From the NCBI RefSeq assembly GCF_013344475.1, contig NZ_JABUOU010000005.1, positions 22,642 to 86,641 of the forward strand: a stretch of 64,000 nucleotides of DNA, read 5' to 3'. Made by a program: the position numbers and the translations under genes. The notes under the pieces were generated by a model. The model was given only the letters and a program-made list of their open reading frames with translations. It was not told the origin of the DNA and did not search any database. This stretch comes from Martelella limonii (lineage in GTDB: Bacteria > Pseudomonadota > Alphaproteobacteria > Rhizobiales > Rhizobiaceae). Positions 17,126-25,863 of this stretch are shown here, one piece after another (within the stretch, counting starts at the first letter, position 1; each line of letters starts with the position of its first letter).

Positions 17126-18633
17126 ATGGTGGCGCCCAGGCTCCAAGGCACGAATTCATTGTCGCCATAACCGAGCGTTTCCGATTTCGTCCTGCCGCCT
17201 GAGGCCACTCTGAGAATCTCGTTGAAGATCTCCTCGCCCTTGGCAGCGAGCGAGACGCCTTCCAGCACATCGCCGCAATTGACGTCCATATCGTCGTTCA
17301 TCTGTTCGTAGATGAAGGAGTTGGAGGCGAGCTTGATCGACGGCGTCGGCTTGCAGCCAAAGGCGGAGCCCCGGCCGGTGGTGAAGCAGAGCACATTGGC
17401 GCCGCCGGCCACCTGGCCGGTCGCCGAAACCGGATCGTATCCGGGGGTGTCCATGAACACCAGCCCGCGCTCGAGGATCGGCTCGGCATATTCGAGAACA
17501 GCGCGAAGATTGGTGCTGCCGCCCTTGGCCGCGGCGCCGAGCGATTTCTCGAGGATCGTGGTCAGGCCGCCGAGCTTGTTTCCGGGCGATGGATTGTTGT
17601 TCATTTCCATATCGTGGCGGGCCGTGTAGTCTTCCCACCAGCGGATCCGCTCGATCAGCTTTTCCCCGACCTCGCGGTTTTCCGCGCGCCGGGTCAAAAG
17701 GTGTTCCGCACCGTAAATTTCGGGCGTTTCGGAAAGAACGGCCGTACCGCCATGGGCAACCAGCATGTCGACCGCCGCGCCCAGTGCCGGGTTTGCGCTG
17801 ATGCCGGAATAGCCATCCGAGCCGCCGCATTGCAGCGCCAGAACGAGTTCGGAAACCGGTTGGGTAGTCCGCCGGGCGGCATTGACGGTCGGCAGCATGT
17901 CGATGATCGCCTTGACGCCGGCATCGACGGTTTTGCGCGTGCCTCCGGTTTCCTGGATGGTCATGGTGCGGAAGGTCTCGCTCTCCGTGATATCGTAGGA
18001 TTTCATCCAGCGCGGAATCTGGAACGCCTCGCAGCCCAGTCCCACCATCAGCACGCCGCCGACATTCGGGTTGGTTGCAAAGCCCCATTGGGTGCGCTTG
18101 AGCACGTCGTAGGCCGGACCCTTCACATCGATGCCACAGCCCGTGCCGTGGACGAGTGAGATCACGCCGTCGACATTGGGATATTCATCGAGCACGCCGG
18201 ACCGGTTGATTTCATCGGCTATGAAACGGGCGACGCTCGCCGAACAGTTCACCGAGGTCAGCGTCGCAATGTAATTGCGGGTGCCGACCCTGCCGTTGGC
18301 CCTCTGAAATCCCTCGAAGGTCGCGCGGGCGCTGTCATCGACAAAGCGTGTGGGATGCGTATTGGTGCCGAACTCATAACTGCGCTCGAAGGAATGGAGG
18401 TAGACATTGTGCTCGTGAACCCATGCGCCGGGGAGGATATCCTCGCGTGCAAAGCCGATGGTCTGGCCGTATTTCACGATCGGTTCGTCCTTGCCGATCT
18501 TGCGTATGGCCATCTTGTGGCCGCGGGGAATATTGGCCAGCGCCGTAACGGCATGGGCCTCCTCTCCCTTCTTGAGCGGGTCCACGACCAGCAGGATATT
18601 GTCTGTGTCGGATAGTTTTATGAAACGTGTCAT
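17122..18633 (-). CDS. UxaA-family (altronate dehydratase type) sugar-acid dehydratase, probable L-fuconate dehydratase
   Basis: A 503-residue protein. The N-terminal SAF-like domain covers about 1-95 and the altronate/galactarate dehydratase catalytic domain about 105-500. Family blocks are GRVGTRNYIA, VNCSASVA, HGTGCG, GLGCEAFQ, LQCGGSDGYSGI, ALGAAVD, NPSPGNKLGG and GRGSAFGCKPTPSIKL. Conserved cysteines suit the Fe(II)-dependent dehydratase family. It removes water from an aldonate to give a 2-keto-3-deoxy acid. In this gene set it fills the L-fuconate dehydratase step, which in the classical pathway is done by an enolase-superfamily enzyme. The exact substrate is inferred. Operator-like site C lies 52 bases upstream of its start. 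Confidence 0.88.
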   Translation of the reverse strand: MTRFIKLSDTDNILLVVDPLKKGEEAHAVTALANIPRGHKMAIRKIGKDEPIVKYGQTIGFAREDILPGAWVHEHNVYLHSFERSYEFGTNTHPTRFVDDSARATFEGFQRANGRVGTRNYIATLTSVNCSASVARFIADEINRSGVLDEYPNVDGVISLVHGTGCGIDVKGPAYDVLKRTQWGFATNPNVGGVLMVGLGCEAFQIPRWMKSYDITESETFRTMTIQETGGTRKTVDAGVKAIIDMLPTVNAARRTTQPVSELVLALQCGGSDGYSGISANPALGAAVDMLVAHGGTAVLSETPEIYGAEHLLTRRAENREVGEKLIERIRWWEDYTARHDMEMNNNPSPGNKLGGLTTILEKSLGAAAKGGSTNLRAVLEYAEPILERGLVFMDTPGYDPVSATGQVAGGANVLCFTTGRGSAFGCKPTPSIKLASNSFIYEQMNDDMDVNCGDVLEGVSLAAKGEEIFNEILRVASGGRTKSETLGYGDNEFVPWSLGATM

Positions 18634-18684
18634 TTGCCAACTCTGAAAGACCGCGGATTCGTCATCCGGTAAAATCGAATTTGT

Positions 18685-18696
18685 ATACTAATATAA
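18685..18696 (-). promoter_or_regulatory. Operator-like site C (ATACTAATATAA) upstream of UxaA-type gene
   Basis: The core lies in TTGTATACTAATATAACAA (18681-18699), a near-palindrome and the most symmetric copy of the motif. It is 52 bases upstream of the minus-strand start at 18633. Proposed GntR target. Confidence 0.65.
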
Positions 18697-18914
18697 CAAT
18701 GGCATCCTAAGCAAGTGCGAGCCTTGTCGCATCAGCAAATCACGCCGAGATACAACGGAGAGGAGCGGATGCGGAGTCCGCTGGCGCGGTGGGCGCAATG
18801 GCGCGCCGGAGCATTCTCCGCTGATGTGGAGGTTATCTATCTGTTTGTTTTTGCGCCTTTAGCGGAGGGTGGCGTTTCGGCCTGACCGCTGAAAGCCTGC
18901 GTGGCTGGATCGGT

Positions 18915-19244
18915 TCAGGAGAGGTGGAAGACTTCTTCCATGGACGCCCACCACTCGCCGGAGGCGCGGGTAGCAAGCGGCGCCTGCATCGGGTCGCACA
19001 GTTCCCACCATTTCTTCATGGCGGCCGATTCGGCCATTCGGGCCGCATCGGCGGCGAAGTCGTTGCCATGATATTCCCAGTAGGCGAACAGAAGGTTCTC
19101 GGGCTCGCGCAGGAAGATCGAATAGTTGCGGATATTGGCCTTGCCGAGCAAGTCGAGAATTTCCGGCCAGACGGCGGCGTGAACGCGCTTGTATTCCGCG
19201 ATCGCCTCGGGTTTCACGCCGATGCAGTGAGCCATTCTTTGCAT
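18915..19244 (-). CDS. L-rhamnose/L-fucose mutarotase-family protein
   Basis: A 109-residue protein with the RhaM-type pattern: IAEYKRVHAAVWPEIL near residues 14-29, NIRNYSIFL, LLFAYWEYHG, MKKWWELCDPMQ and WWASMEEVFHL. These small enzymes interconvert the alpha and beta anomers of a 6-deoxy sugar and act in the cytoplasm. It is 26 bases downstream of the GntR gene and shares its transcript. Its presence is one of the best clues that the pathway substrate is a 6-deoxy hexose such as L-fucose or L-rhamnose. The family does not distinguish the two. Confidence 0.88.
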   Translation of the reverse strand: MQRMAHCIGVKPEAIAEYKRVHAAVWPEILDLLGKANIRNYSIFLREPENLLFAYWEYHGNDFAADAARMAESAAMKKWWELCDPMQAPLATRASGEWWASMEEVFHLS

Positions 19245-19270
19245 ACGGTCGCTCCTCTTCGCTGTAGGAA

Positions 19271-19945
19271 TCAGTCGGTAAGATCGCCCGCGACTTCCAG
19301 CGTATTGAGGAGCGATGTGTTGAGGTGGCTCTCCATGGCGCGCGCCGCGCCCTCCGCATCGTTACGGGAGAGCGCCTCCAGAATGGCCTCGTGCTGCTCG
19401 ATCGTCTGGGCGCCATAGCCCGGTCTCGGGATCGCCAGATAGCGGCCGCGGTCCATCTGGGCCTTGGAAATATCCACCGCGCGCCAGATCGACGGGAAAC
19501 CGCTGATTTCGGTAATGGTGCGGTGAAAAACATCGTCGAGCTGGATAGCGTTGGCATATCGGCCGCGGGAAATCGCCAGCCGGTGGGCGGCGATATTGTC
19601 TTCCAGCAGTTCGGCGGTGGCGGGCGTGAAATTGGCTGCGGCGTGGCGCGCGCTTTCCATCTCGAGCGCGCGGCGGATCACATAGGCCTCTTCTAAGTCC
19701 TTGCGACTGATCGGCGCGACATAGGTGCCGGTCTGGGCGAGGATCTTCACCATCCCTTCATCGCTGATGCGCTTCACCGCTTCGCGAACGGGTGTGCGCG
19801 ATACGCCGAGCGCTTCGGCAATCGCGATCTCGTTGATCGGCTCGCCCGGTTTCAGCTTTCCGCCCACGATCATGGTGCGGATCATCTGGTAAATCTGGTC
19901 CCTCAAAGGCAGGGATCTGTTCAATGTCGAGGGATCGAAATCCAT
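19271..19945 (-). CDS. FadR-type GntR transcriptional regulator, proposed regulator of both sugar and biosynthesis genes
   Basis: A 224-residue regulator. The winged helix covers about residues 12-75 with the GntR pattern RDQIYQMIRTMIVGGKLKPG and VSRTPVREAVKRISDEGMV. The C-terminal FCD ligand domain covers about 85-212. Metal/ligand residues are visible as Asp and His in LDDVFHRTI, His in EQHEAIL and His in MESHL. It sits in the middle of the sugar genes, and its own promoter carries operator-like site D, so autoregulation is likely. Copies of the same motif occur in front of most cluster transcripts. FadR-type proteins usually repress and let go on binding a sugar acid or organic acid. The identity of the ligand is inferred only from the neighbouring genes. 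Confidence 0.93.
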   Translation of the reverse strand: MDFDPSTLNRSLPLRDQIYQMIRTMIVGGKLKPGEPINEIAIAEALGVSRTPVREAVKRISDEGMVKILAQTGTYVAPISRKDLEEAYVIRRALEMESARHAAANFTPATAELLEDNIAAHRLAISRGRYANAIQLDDVFHRTITEISGFPSIWRAVDISKAQMDRGRYLAIPRPGYGAQTIEQHEAILEALSRNDAEGAARAMESHLNTSLLNTLEVAGDLTD

Positions 19946-19984
19946 AGGTTCGTTCCAGTTTGCGGCTCGCCTACGGCCATTATT

Positions 19985-19996
19985 ATATTAGCATGT
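19985..19996 (-). promoter_or_regulatory. Operator-like site D (ATATTAGCATGT) upstream of GntR
   Basis: It starts 39 bases upstream of the GntR start. It overlaps the first of two direct repeats GCATGTCAAA (19991-20000 and 20010-20019), spaced 19 bases, with a partial third copy TTGTCAAAA near 20031. The left half matches the regulon motif and the right half diverges, as in site I at 47568. Confidence 0.5.
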
Positions 19997-20106
19997 CAAA
20001 CACTTAAGGGCATGTCAAATATTATCTGGATTGTCAAAACCCGGTATCCCACATGCTGTCCTCATTTCCGGCAGAATGGCCTCAAACCGCGCTTGTCAGC
20101 ATTATT

Positions 20107-20118
20107 ATATTAGTGTAA
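20107..20118 (+). promoter_or_regulatory. Operator-like site E (ATATTAGTGTAA), distal site of the sugar ABC operon
   Basis: Identical to site B over 14 bases (TTATATTAGTGTAA). It lies in the 352-base gene-free stretch 19946-20297 between GntR and the ABC operon. That stretch holds sites D, E and F and no supportable gene. Confidence 0.68.
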
Positions 20119-20226
20119 TAGACATTGAAGACGGCTTCTCCCAGTCGTTTGCTGGCTTCCTTTCCGGGAAGGGATCGGTGCGGGAGAGGGCTTCGAGCGT
20201 GCGAAATCTCGCTTGAATAAACTGTT

Positions 20227-20238
20227 ATACTAACATAA
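20227..20238 (+). promoter_or_regulatory. Operator-like site F (ATACTAACATAA), proximal site of the sugar ABC operon
   Basis: It sits 120 bases downstream of site E (centre to centre) and 60 bases before the chosen ABC start. Two sites at that spacing would suit co-operative binding or looping by a dimeric repressor. Confidence 0.6.
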
Positions 20239-20297
20239 CATGGAGGTGGACATTGTTTGGAGGCGATGTCCCTTTCCGGAGGAGGACGCAGGCCGAT

Positions 20298-21797
20298 ATG
20301 ACCGAAGCTCAGTTCGCGCTGGACATGAGGGGCATCACCAAGACGTTCCCGGGCGTCAAGGCGCTTTCCAATGTCAATTTCAGGGTCAAGTTCGGTACCG
20401 TTCACGCGGTCGTCGGCGAAAACGGCGCGGGCAAGTCCACGTTGATGAAGGTGCTGAACGGGTCCTACGCCCCCACCAGCGGTACGATCCGCGTTGCCGA
20501 CAAGGAGGTGCGGATGCGCCGTCCGGCCGATGCGCAGGCGCTCGGTATCCGCATGGTTCATCAGGAAATCAATCTGGTGCCGGATCTCAGCGTGGCGGAA
20601 AACGTGTTTCTTGGGCGCATGCCCGGGCGCTGGGGCTATCTGCGCCGCGGCGAACTGGTCTCGCGCACCCAGGCGATCCTTGCCGAACTCGGCGCCATCG
20701 TGAACCCGCGCGATCGACTGGGCGATCTTTCGATCAGCCAGCAGCAGCTTGTCGAAATCGCCAAGGCTTATGCCGCCAACCCGCGCATCATCGTTCTGGA
20801 CGAACCGACGTCCAGTCTGAGCGAACACGAAACGGCGGCGCTGTTCAGGATCCTGCGCAAGATGCGCGATGACGGCATCGCGATCGTCTATATCAGCCAC
20901 CGTGTCAAGGAAGTCCTGCAGATCGCCGATGAGGTGACGGTTCTGCGCGACGGCGCCATGATCGAGACCCGGCCGATCTCCGGCATTACCGCCGGCGAGA
21001 TGATCCGCCTTATGGTCGGACGGGAAGTCGGCAATGTCTTTCCCAAAAGTCCGGCGACGATCGGCGCGCCGGTTCTCAGCGTCGAAAATATCGGCGACGG
21101 CACCCATTTCCACAATGTCAGCTTCGAGGTGCGGGCCGGTGAAATTCTTGGTCTAACGGGGCTTGTCGGCGCCGGGCGGACGGAGTTGGCTCAAGCGATC
21201 TTCGGTCTCTCTCGCCTTGTCGAGGGCACGGTGACGCTGAACGGCCGGCCGCTTTTGATCGAGACGCCGGCCGATGCGGTGCGCGCCGGCATTGCCTATG
21301 TGCCGGAAGACCGCAAGGGCGACGGCATCATTCCCGAAATGTGCATCCGGGAAAACATCAGCCTGCCGGTCTTGAGGAAGCTCAGCCGGATGGGGCGCAT
21401 CAGCCGCAGCGCGGACCGCGCGCTGGCCAGCGAATATGTGAGGCAGTTCGCCATCTCACCACCTGACGGGGAACGGCGCATCAACCTGCTTTCCGGCGGC
21501 AATCAGCAAAAGGCGGTTATCGCGAAATGGCTGGCGGCAAAGCCTAGCGTGCTGATTCTGGACGAGCCGACGCGCGGCGTCGATGTCGGCGCCAAGGCGG
21601 AAATTCATAACATCATCGGCAGGCTTGTCGGAGAGGGCATGGCGGTGGTGATGATCTCTTCCGAACTCCCTGAAGTCCTGGGCGTGTGCGACCGCGTCGT
21701 AGTCATGCGGGGCGGTCGCGCATCGGCGCCGCTCCTCAGGGAAGAACTGAGCGAGGAACGGATCATGACACTGGCGACGGACGAGGAGGCGGCATGA
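20298..21797 (+). CDS. Sugar ABC transporter ATP-binding protein (RbsA/MglA/XylG type, two ATPase domains)
   Basis: A 499-residue double ABC ATPase. The first domain has Walker A GENGAGKS, signature LSISQQQLVEIAKA and Walker B IIVLDEPTSSL. The second domain has a degenerate P-loop region (GLVGAGRTEL), signature LSGGNQQKAVIAKWL and Walker B VLILDEPTRGVDVG. This asymmetric tandem form is characteristic of CUT2 importers for free monosaccharides. ATG 20298 gives the typical start. An upstream in-frame TTG at 20253 follows GGAGGTGG and remains possible. It is the first gene of a four-gene operon; the fucose/rhamnose-type enzymes nearby suggest a 6-deoxy sugar as substrate. Confidence 0.93.
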   Translation: MTEAQFALDMRGITKTFPGVKALSNVNFRVKFGTVHAVVGENGAGKSTLMKVLNGSYAPTSGTIRVADKEVRMRRPADAQALGIRMVHQEINLVPDLSVAENVFLGRMPGRWGYLRRGELVSRTQAILAELGAIVNPRDRLGDLSISQQQLVEIAKAYAANPRIIVLDEPTSSLSEHETAALFRILRKMRDDGIAIVYISHRVKEVLQIADEVTVLRDGAMIETRPISGITAGEMIRLMVGREVGNVFPKSPATIGAPVLSVENIGDGTHFHNVSFEVRAGEILGLTGLVGAGRTELAQAIFGLSRLVEGTVTLNGRPLLIETPADAVRAGIAYVPEDRKGDGIIPEMCIRENISLPVLRKLSRMGRISRSADRALASEYVRQFAISPPDGERRINLLSGGNQQKAVIAKWLAAKPSVLILDEPTRGVDVGAKAEIHNIIGRLVGEGMAVVMISSELPEVLGVCDRVVVMRGGRASAPLLREELSEERIMTLATDEEAA

Positions 21798-22786
21798 GCG
21801 ATCTGACCGCTGGCAGCATGAAAAAGACCGAACGATTTACACGCGCCCACTGGCTTGTCGAGATTGCCTCGCGCGCCGGGCTGCTGTTCGCAATTCTGGC
21901 AGTGATCCTCTACGGCTCGTTCGCCAGCCCCGCATTCTTTTCCACGGGCAACTTCGTCAATGTCCTGACCTCGATGTCGATCGTGGGTATTGTCGTGGTC
22001 GGCATGACATTTGTGCTCGTCGTTGGCGGGCTTGCCGATCTTTCGGTACCGGCGACGATTGCCTGCGGGGCCATCCTGTCGCTCGGGCTGCAGCCAATGA
22101 TCGGGCCGGTTCCGGCCTTCGTCGTGGCGATCGCGCTTGCGGGCGTCATCGGCTCTCTCAACGGAGCGTTGGTCGGCTATGCCGGCATCAATCCCATCAT
22201 CGCGACGCTCGGCGTCGGCACAGTCGGTCTCGGCATCGTCCAGGCGGCGGTCGGCGGCGTCATCGTCTATGGGACCAATCCGGCTTCAGCCGAACTGGTC
22301 AAGGGCCGTTTGTTCGGCATACCGGTCGTGGTCATCATCTTCGCCGTCATTGCCGTGATTGGCCATCTCATCTTGTCCCGTTCCTATTGGGGGCGCTGGA
22401 CCACGGCAACCGGCGGGAATTACTCCGCCGCCAGGGCAAGCGCGGTTCCCGTGCGCGCGGTCAAGGCCGGAGCCTTCGTCATCACCGGCGTTGCCGCGGG
22501 AATCAGCGGCGGGCTTCTCGGGCTGACGCTGCAGAGCGCGCGACCACTGGTGGGCACTGGCTATGAGTTCAGCGCGATCACGGCCGTCGTGGTCGGCGGG
22601 GTTTCGATCATGGGCGGATTCGGTTCTGTTCCGCGCGCGATTGCCGGCCTCGTCTTCGTGCAATTGCTGACCAATGTCATGGTGCTCGAGGGCGTGCGCA
22701 CGCCGGTTCAGGGCTTCGTTCTAGGCATTCTGATCGCGGGCGCCGTCGGCATGGATGCCGCGTTGCGCAGAAGAGGAGGCGTCTGA
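21794..22786 (+). CDS. Sugar ABC transporter permease (RbsC type), first
   Basis: A 330-residue inner-membrane permease with about eight to ten hydrophobic segments. It has the CUT2 permease pattern GMTFVLVVGGLADLSVPA near the N-terminus, GYAGINPIIATLG in the middle and AVVVGGVSIMGGFGSV near the end. The ATG at 21794 overlaps the ATPase stop by four bases. A longer open frame to 21686 lies inside the ATPase and was rejected. It pairs with the second permease. Confidence 0.92.
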   Translation: MSDLTAGSMKKTERFTRAHWLVEIASRAGLLFAILAVILYGSFASPAFFSTGNFVNVLTSMSIVGIVVVGMTFVLVVGGLADLSVPATIACGAILSLGLQPMIGPVPAFVVAIALAGVIGSLNGALVGYAGINPIIATLGVGTVGLGIVQAAVGGVIVYGTNPASAELVKGRLFGIPVVVIIFAVIAVIGHLILSRSYWGRWTTATGGNYSAARASAVPVRAVKAGAFVITGVAAGISGGLLGLTLQSARPLVGTGYEFSAITAVVVGGVSIMGGFGSVPRAIAGLVFVQLLTNVMVLEGVRTPVQGFVLGILIAGAVGMDAALRRRGGV

Positions 22787-23769
22787 TGCGCATGCTCGCA
22801 CTGGCTCTTCAATACCGGGTCACAATCATTCTCGGCCTGACGCTTCTGGTGTCCGCGCTCGTCGTTCCGGGGTTTCTCAACCTGACGACGCTCAGCCTCG
22901 GCTTCGACCGCGCCGCGACCATCGGTCTGATTGCGATCGGGCTGACGGTGCTGTTGATCGCCGGCCAGATCGACCTTTCGGCCGGGTCCGTGTTTGCCTT
23001 GTCCGGCATCGTTTCGGTGATGCTGCAGCCGCAGCTGGGCATTCTGCCCGCCGCGGTGGTGGGGATCGTGGTCGGCATGCTCTGCGGCGCCATCAACGGA
23101 CTTCTGGTTGTCGGGCTGAAGGTCAATGCGCTCGTGCTGACGCTGGCGACAATGCTGATCTTCCGTTCCGTCGCGCACTGGCTCACCAACAGCCAGCCGG
23201 TCAGCGGCGTCGACATCATGTTCTCGCTGAAGATGTCACAGCTCTATTTCGATATCTTCACCATCCGCAGCGCATTGTTCCTGCTCGCGATTCTGGTTCT
23301 CCATTTCTGGCTGACCCGCACCATTCCGGGGCGCAACCTTTTCGCCGTAGGCTCGAATGCGGTCGCTGCGAAGGAGAGTGGTATCGCTTCCGGACGCATC
23401 ATCTTCATGAGCTTCGTCTTTGCCGGCGCCATGGCCGGAATTGCCGGCGTCCTGCAGAGCCTCGTGACCAATACCGGCTCGCCGGTGTTCGGATCAGAGC
23501 TGATTGTCGTGGTGATTGCGGCGGTCGTCGTCGGCGGAACGCGGCTCGAGGGCGGCAAGGGATCGGCGCTCGGCACGCTTGGCGGGGTGCTGACCATAGG
23601 CGCTCTTACGATCGCAATGGAGTTCCAGTCGGTGCCCGCCTACATCCAGCAGGTCGTCTCAGGTTGCATCCTGATCCTGCTGGTCGTGCTGGACCGCACC
23701 GTGAGCATAAGGCGCCCTGCGGCGCCGTTTATCGAAGGCAAGTTTATCACTGAAGGAGGAAACGCATGA
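22786..23769 (+). CDS. Sugar ABC transporter permease (RbsC type), second
   Basis: A 327-residue permease with the same family pattern: LTVLLIAGQIDLSAGSVFAL, LKVNALVLTLATM, AVGSNAVAAKESGI and VVVGGTRLEGGKGS. It begins in a TGATG junction with the first permease. CUT2 systems with two different permeases are common in rhizobia. Confidence 0.93.
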   Translation: MRMLALALQYRVTIILGLTLLVSALVVPGFLNLTTLSLGFDRAATIGLIAIGLTVLLIAGQIDLSAGSVFALSGIVSVMLQPQLGILPAAVVGIVVGMLCGAINGLLVVGLKVNALVLTLATMLIFRSVAHWLTNSQPVSGVDIMFSLKMSQLYFDIFTIRSALFLLAILVLHFWLTRTIPGRNLFAVGSNAVAAKESGIASGRIIFMSFVFAGAMAGIAGVLQSLVTNTGSPVFGSELIVVVIAAVVVGGTRLEGGKGSALGTLGGVLTIGALTIAMEFQSVPAYIQQVVSGCILILLVVLDRTVSIRRPAAPFIEGKFITEGGNA

Positions 23770-24701
23770 CTGGGAAGAAAACGATATTGGGCTTGGCCGT
23801 TGCGGGCATGCTGGCCTCGGCCGGCTTCGCGCACGCCAAGACCGTCTGTTACGTAAACGCTGCGGATTCGCACGCTTATGCTACGCCGGCCAACGAGGCG
23901 CTCTTGGCGAGTGCCAAGGAACAGGGGCTCGAAATCCTGAGCCTGAGCCAGGACTTCGACGTCCAGAAGGGGACGGAGCAGCTGAACACCTGCGTGGCGC
24001 GCGGCGTCGACGCCATCATCCTGTGGCCTCTTGATCCGCAGGCCTATATTCCGGGTCTTGCCCGCGCGCAGCAGGCCAATATTCCGGCGATCATAATCAA
24101 CTCGCCGATGAGCGATGACGCCAAGCCGTTCCTCAAGTCCTTCACCGGGCCCGACGTCTATGAGGAAGGTGAAATGGCTGCCGATGCGCTGAACGAAGCG
24201 CTGGGGGGAGAGGGCGCCGTGGTCGTGATCGCCGGCCAGGCCGGCAACGGCACCACGCTCGGCCGTGTCGGCGGCTTCACGGACCGTCTTGCCGAGATCG
24301 GTTCCAATATCGAGGTTCTCGATACGGTGAATGCCGACTTCGACCAGCAGAAGGCGCTGGTGATGAGCCGCGACTTGATCACCCGTTTCGGTGACAAGAT
24401 CCAGGGCGTCTACGCCAATGACGACACCATGGCCCGCGGCTTCATTGATGCATGGAAGGAAGCGAAGCCTTCTGAGGACATGCCACCGATCGTTGGCATC
24501 AACGGCCAGAAGGACGCCTTCGAATCCATCCGCAGCGGCGACATGTACGCGACGATCGTCCAGTCGCCGGCCGAAGATGGCCGTCTGGCGGCCGAAACCG
24601 TCGGCAAGATCCTCAATGGCGAGGATGTCGCGGATCGCCTGCCCATTCCGCTGACCGTGGTCACGATCGACAATGTCGATTCCGTCGAACCGGCGTTCTG
24701 A
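23766..24701 (+). CDS. Periplasmic sugar-binding protein of the CUT2 ABC importer
   Basis: A 311-residue type I periplasmic binding protein. The signal peptide has positive residues (GKK), a hydrophobic core and a likely cleavage after AHA near residue 24. The mature part has the two-lobed ribose-binding pattern: ARGVDAIILWPLDPQAY, IPAIIINSPM, GNGTTLGRVGGF and GVYANDDTMARGFIDA. It overlaps the permease by four bases. It catches the sugar in the periplasm. A strong palindrome after its stop probably ends the transcript. Confidence 0.93.
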   Translation: MTGKKTILGLAVAGMLASAGFAHAKTVCYVNAADSHAYATPANEALLASAKEQGLEILSLSQDFDVQKGTEQLNTCVARGVDAIILWPLDPQAYIPGLARAQQANIPAIIINSPMSDDAKPFLKSFTGPDVYEEGEMAADALNEALGGEGAVVVIAGQAGNGTTLGRVGGFTDRLAEIGSNIEVLDTVNADFDQQKALVMSRDLITRFGDKIQGVYANDDTMARGFIDAWKEAKPSEDMPPIVGINGQKDAFESIRSGDMYATIVQSPAEDGRLAAETVGKILNGEDVADRLPIPLTVVTIDNVDSVEPAF

Positions 24702-24709
24702 TAATGACC

Positions 24710-24735
24710 GCCGGCCCGGATTAATCCGGGCCGGC
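24710..24735 (+). terminator. Terminator hairpin after the sugar ABC operon
   Basis: A perfect 26-base palindrome: arm GCCGGCCCGGATT and its complement, with the loop formed from the AT-rich centre. It is followed by TTCCCCTT. Very stable stem and only a weak T-run; best terminator candidate in the window. Confidence 0.7.
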
Positions 24736-24810
24736 TTCCCCTTGATGGGGCGGTGCCCATTCAATTGGGAGGCCTGACGATCGATTGCGCAGCTCCGCTG
24801 GAGGGCAACG

Positions 24811-25863
24811 ATGAAATTCAGCCTTATCTTCTTTTCCAATTCCTACCCGGATGATGCCGGCGGAGCCTATGGCGCAATCTCCGAATTCGCGCGATTTGGC
24901 GACGATCACGGCTTCGAGGCGGTCTGGGTTCCCGAACGACATTTCCACAGCATGGGCGGAATCTACCCCAACCCGGCCGTGATGGCGGCCTATCTTGCCG
25001 CGATCACGAAAAAAATCCGCCTCAGGGCCGGCAGCATCGTCGTGCCTCTGCATCATCCGGCCAGCATCGTTGAATCTTGGTCGATGGTCGACAACATGTC
25101 ACATGGGCGGGTCGACCTCGCGCTTGCCAGTGGCTGGAACGTCAATGACTTCGTGCTCGCCCCGGAGGCCTATGGCGATCTTCGCGGCATATGGCTCGCG
25201 CGTGTCGCGGAAATCCGCGCCTTATGGGCCGGCCGGCCGCAGACCTATCGCAACGGCGCTGGCAAGGATATTCAGATCACCACCCATCCGCGACCGGTGC
25301 AGCCTGAGCCCGATCTCTGGCTGACGGCAACGAAGCAGCCCGAAACCTTTCGCACGGCCGGCGAAATGGGCATGAACGTGCTGACCATGCTCGCCGGAAT
25401 TTCGCTGGAGCAATTGGCGGAAAAAACCAGACTTTACAGGGCAGGGCGGGCCTCGGTAGGTCTCGATCCGGACGGCGGTACAGTATCGCTGATGCTGCAT
25501 ACCTATGTGCATGAAGACCCGGAAAGCGTCCATAACGCCGTGCGCGCGCCGTTCCTGCAATACATCCGGACCAGCCTGCTCAGCCATCTCCAGGGCGGCG
25601 CGGTCGATGCCGGCCGCAGCCTATCCGATGAAGAGATCGACGAGATGGCGGAATACTCGTTCGAGCGCTATTTCGAAACGGCGGCATTGTTCGGCACGGT
25701 CGATCAGACGCGGCGGTTCGCGCTGGAAGCGCAGCGGGCCGGTGTTGACGAGATCGCCTGTCTTCTGGATTACGGTCCCTCGTTGAGCGACATCCGCGCC
25801 AACCTTCCCTATCTCGTCCAACTCAAGAAGAGCTTTGAAACAGCCGATGCCGGATATCAGTAA
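24811..25863 (+). CDS. MupA/Atu3671-type luciferase-like FMN monooxygenase of natural-product clusters
   Basis: A 350-residue TIM-barrel flavin monooxygenase. Landmarks are EFARFGDDHGFEAVWVPERHF, LAAITKKIRLRAGSIVVPLHHP, ESWSMVDNMSHGRVDLALASGW and LWLTATKQPETFRTAGEMG. This matches the luciferase-like subfamily found in trans-AT PKS and hybrid clusters (MupA, oocydin-type oxygenase domains), which hydroxylates or inserts oxygen into an acyl chain on a carrier protein. Here it is a separate protein whose end overlaps the next gene, a KS that has lost one catalytic His, so the two are probably made together and act together. The ribosome site GGAGGGCAACG precedes ATG 24811. Confidence 0.9.
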   Translation: MKFSLIFFSNSYPDDAGGAYGAISEFARFGDDHGFEAVWVPERHFHSMGGIYPNPAVMAAYLAAITKKIRLRAGSIVVPLHHPASIVESWSMVDNMSHGRVDLALASGWNVNDFVLAPEAYGDLRGIWLARVAEIRALWAGRPQTYRNGAGKDIQITTHPRPVQPEPDLWLTATKQPETFRTAGEMGMNVLTMLAGISLEQLAEKTRLYRAGRASVGLDPDGGTVSLMLHTYVHEDPESVHNAVRAPFLQYIRTSLLSHLQGGAVDAGRSLSDEEIDEMAEYSFERYFETAALFGTVDQTRRFALEAQRAGVDEIACLLDYGPSLSDIRANLPYLVQLKKSFETADAGYQ

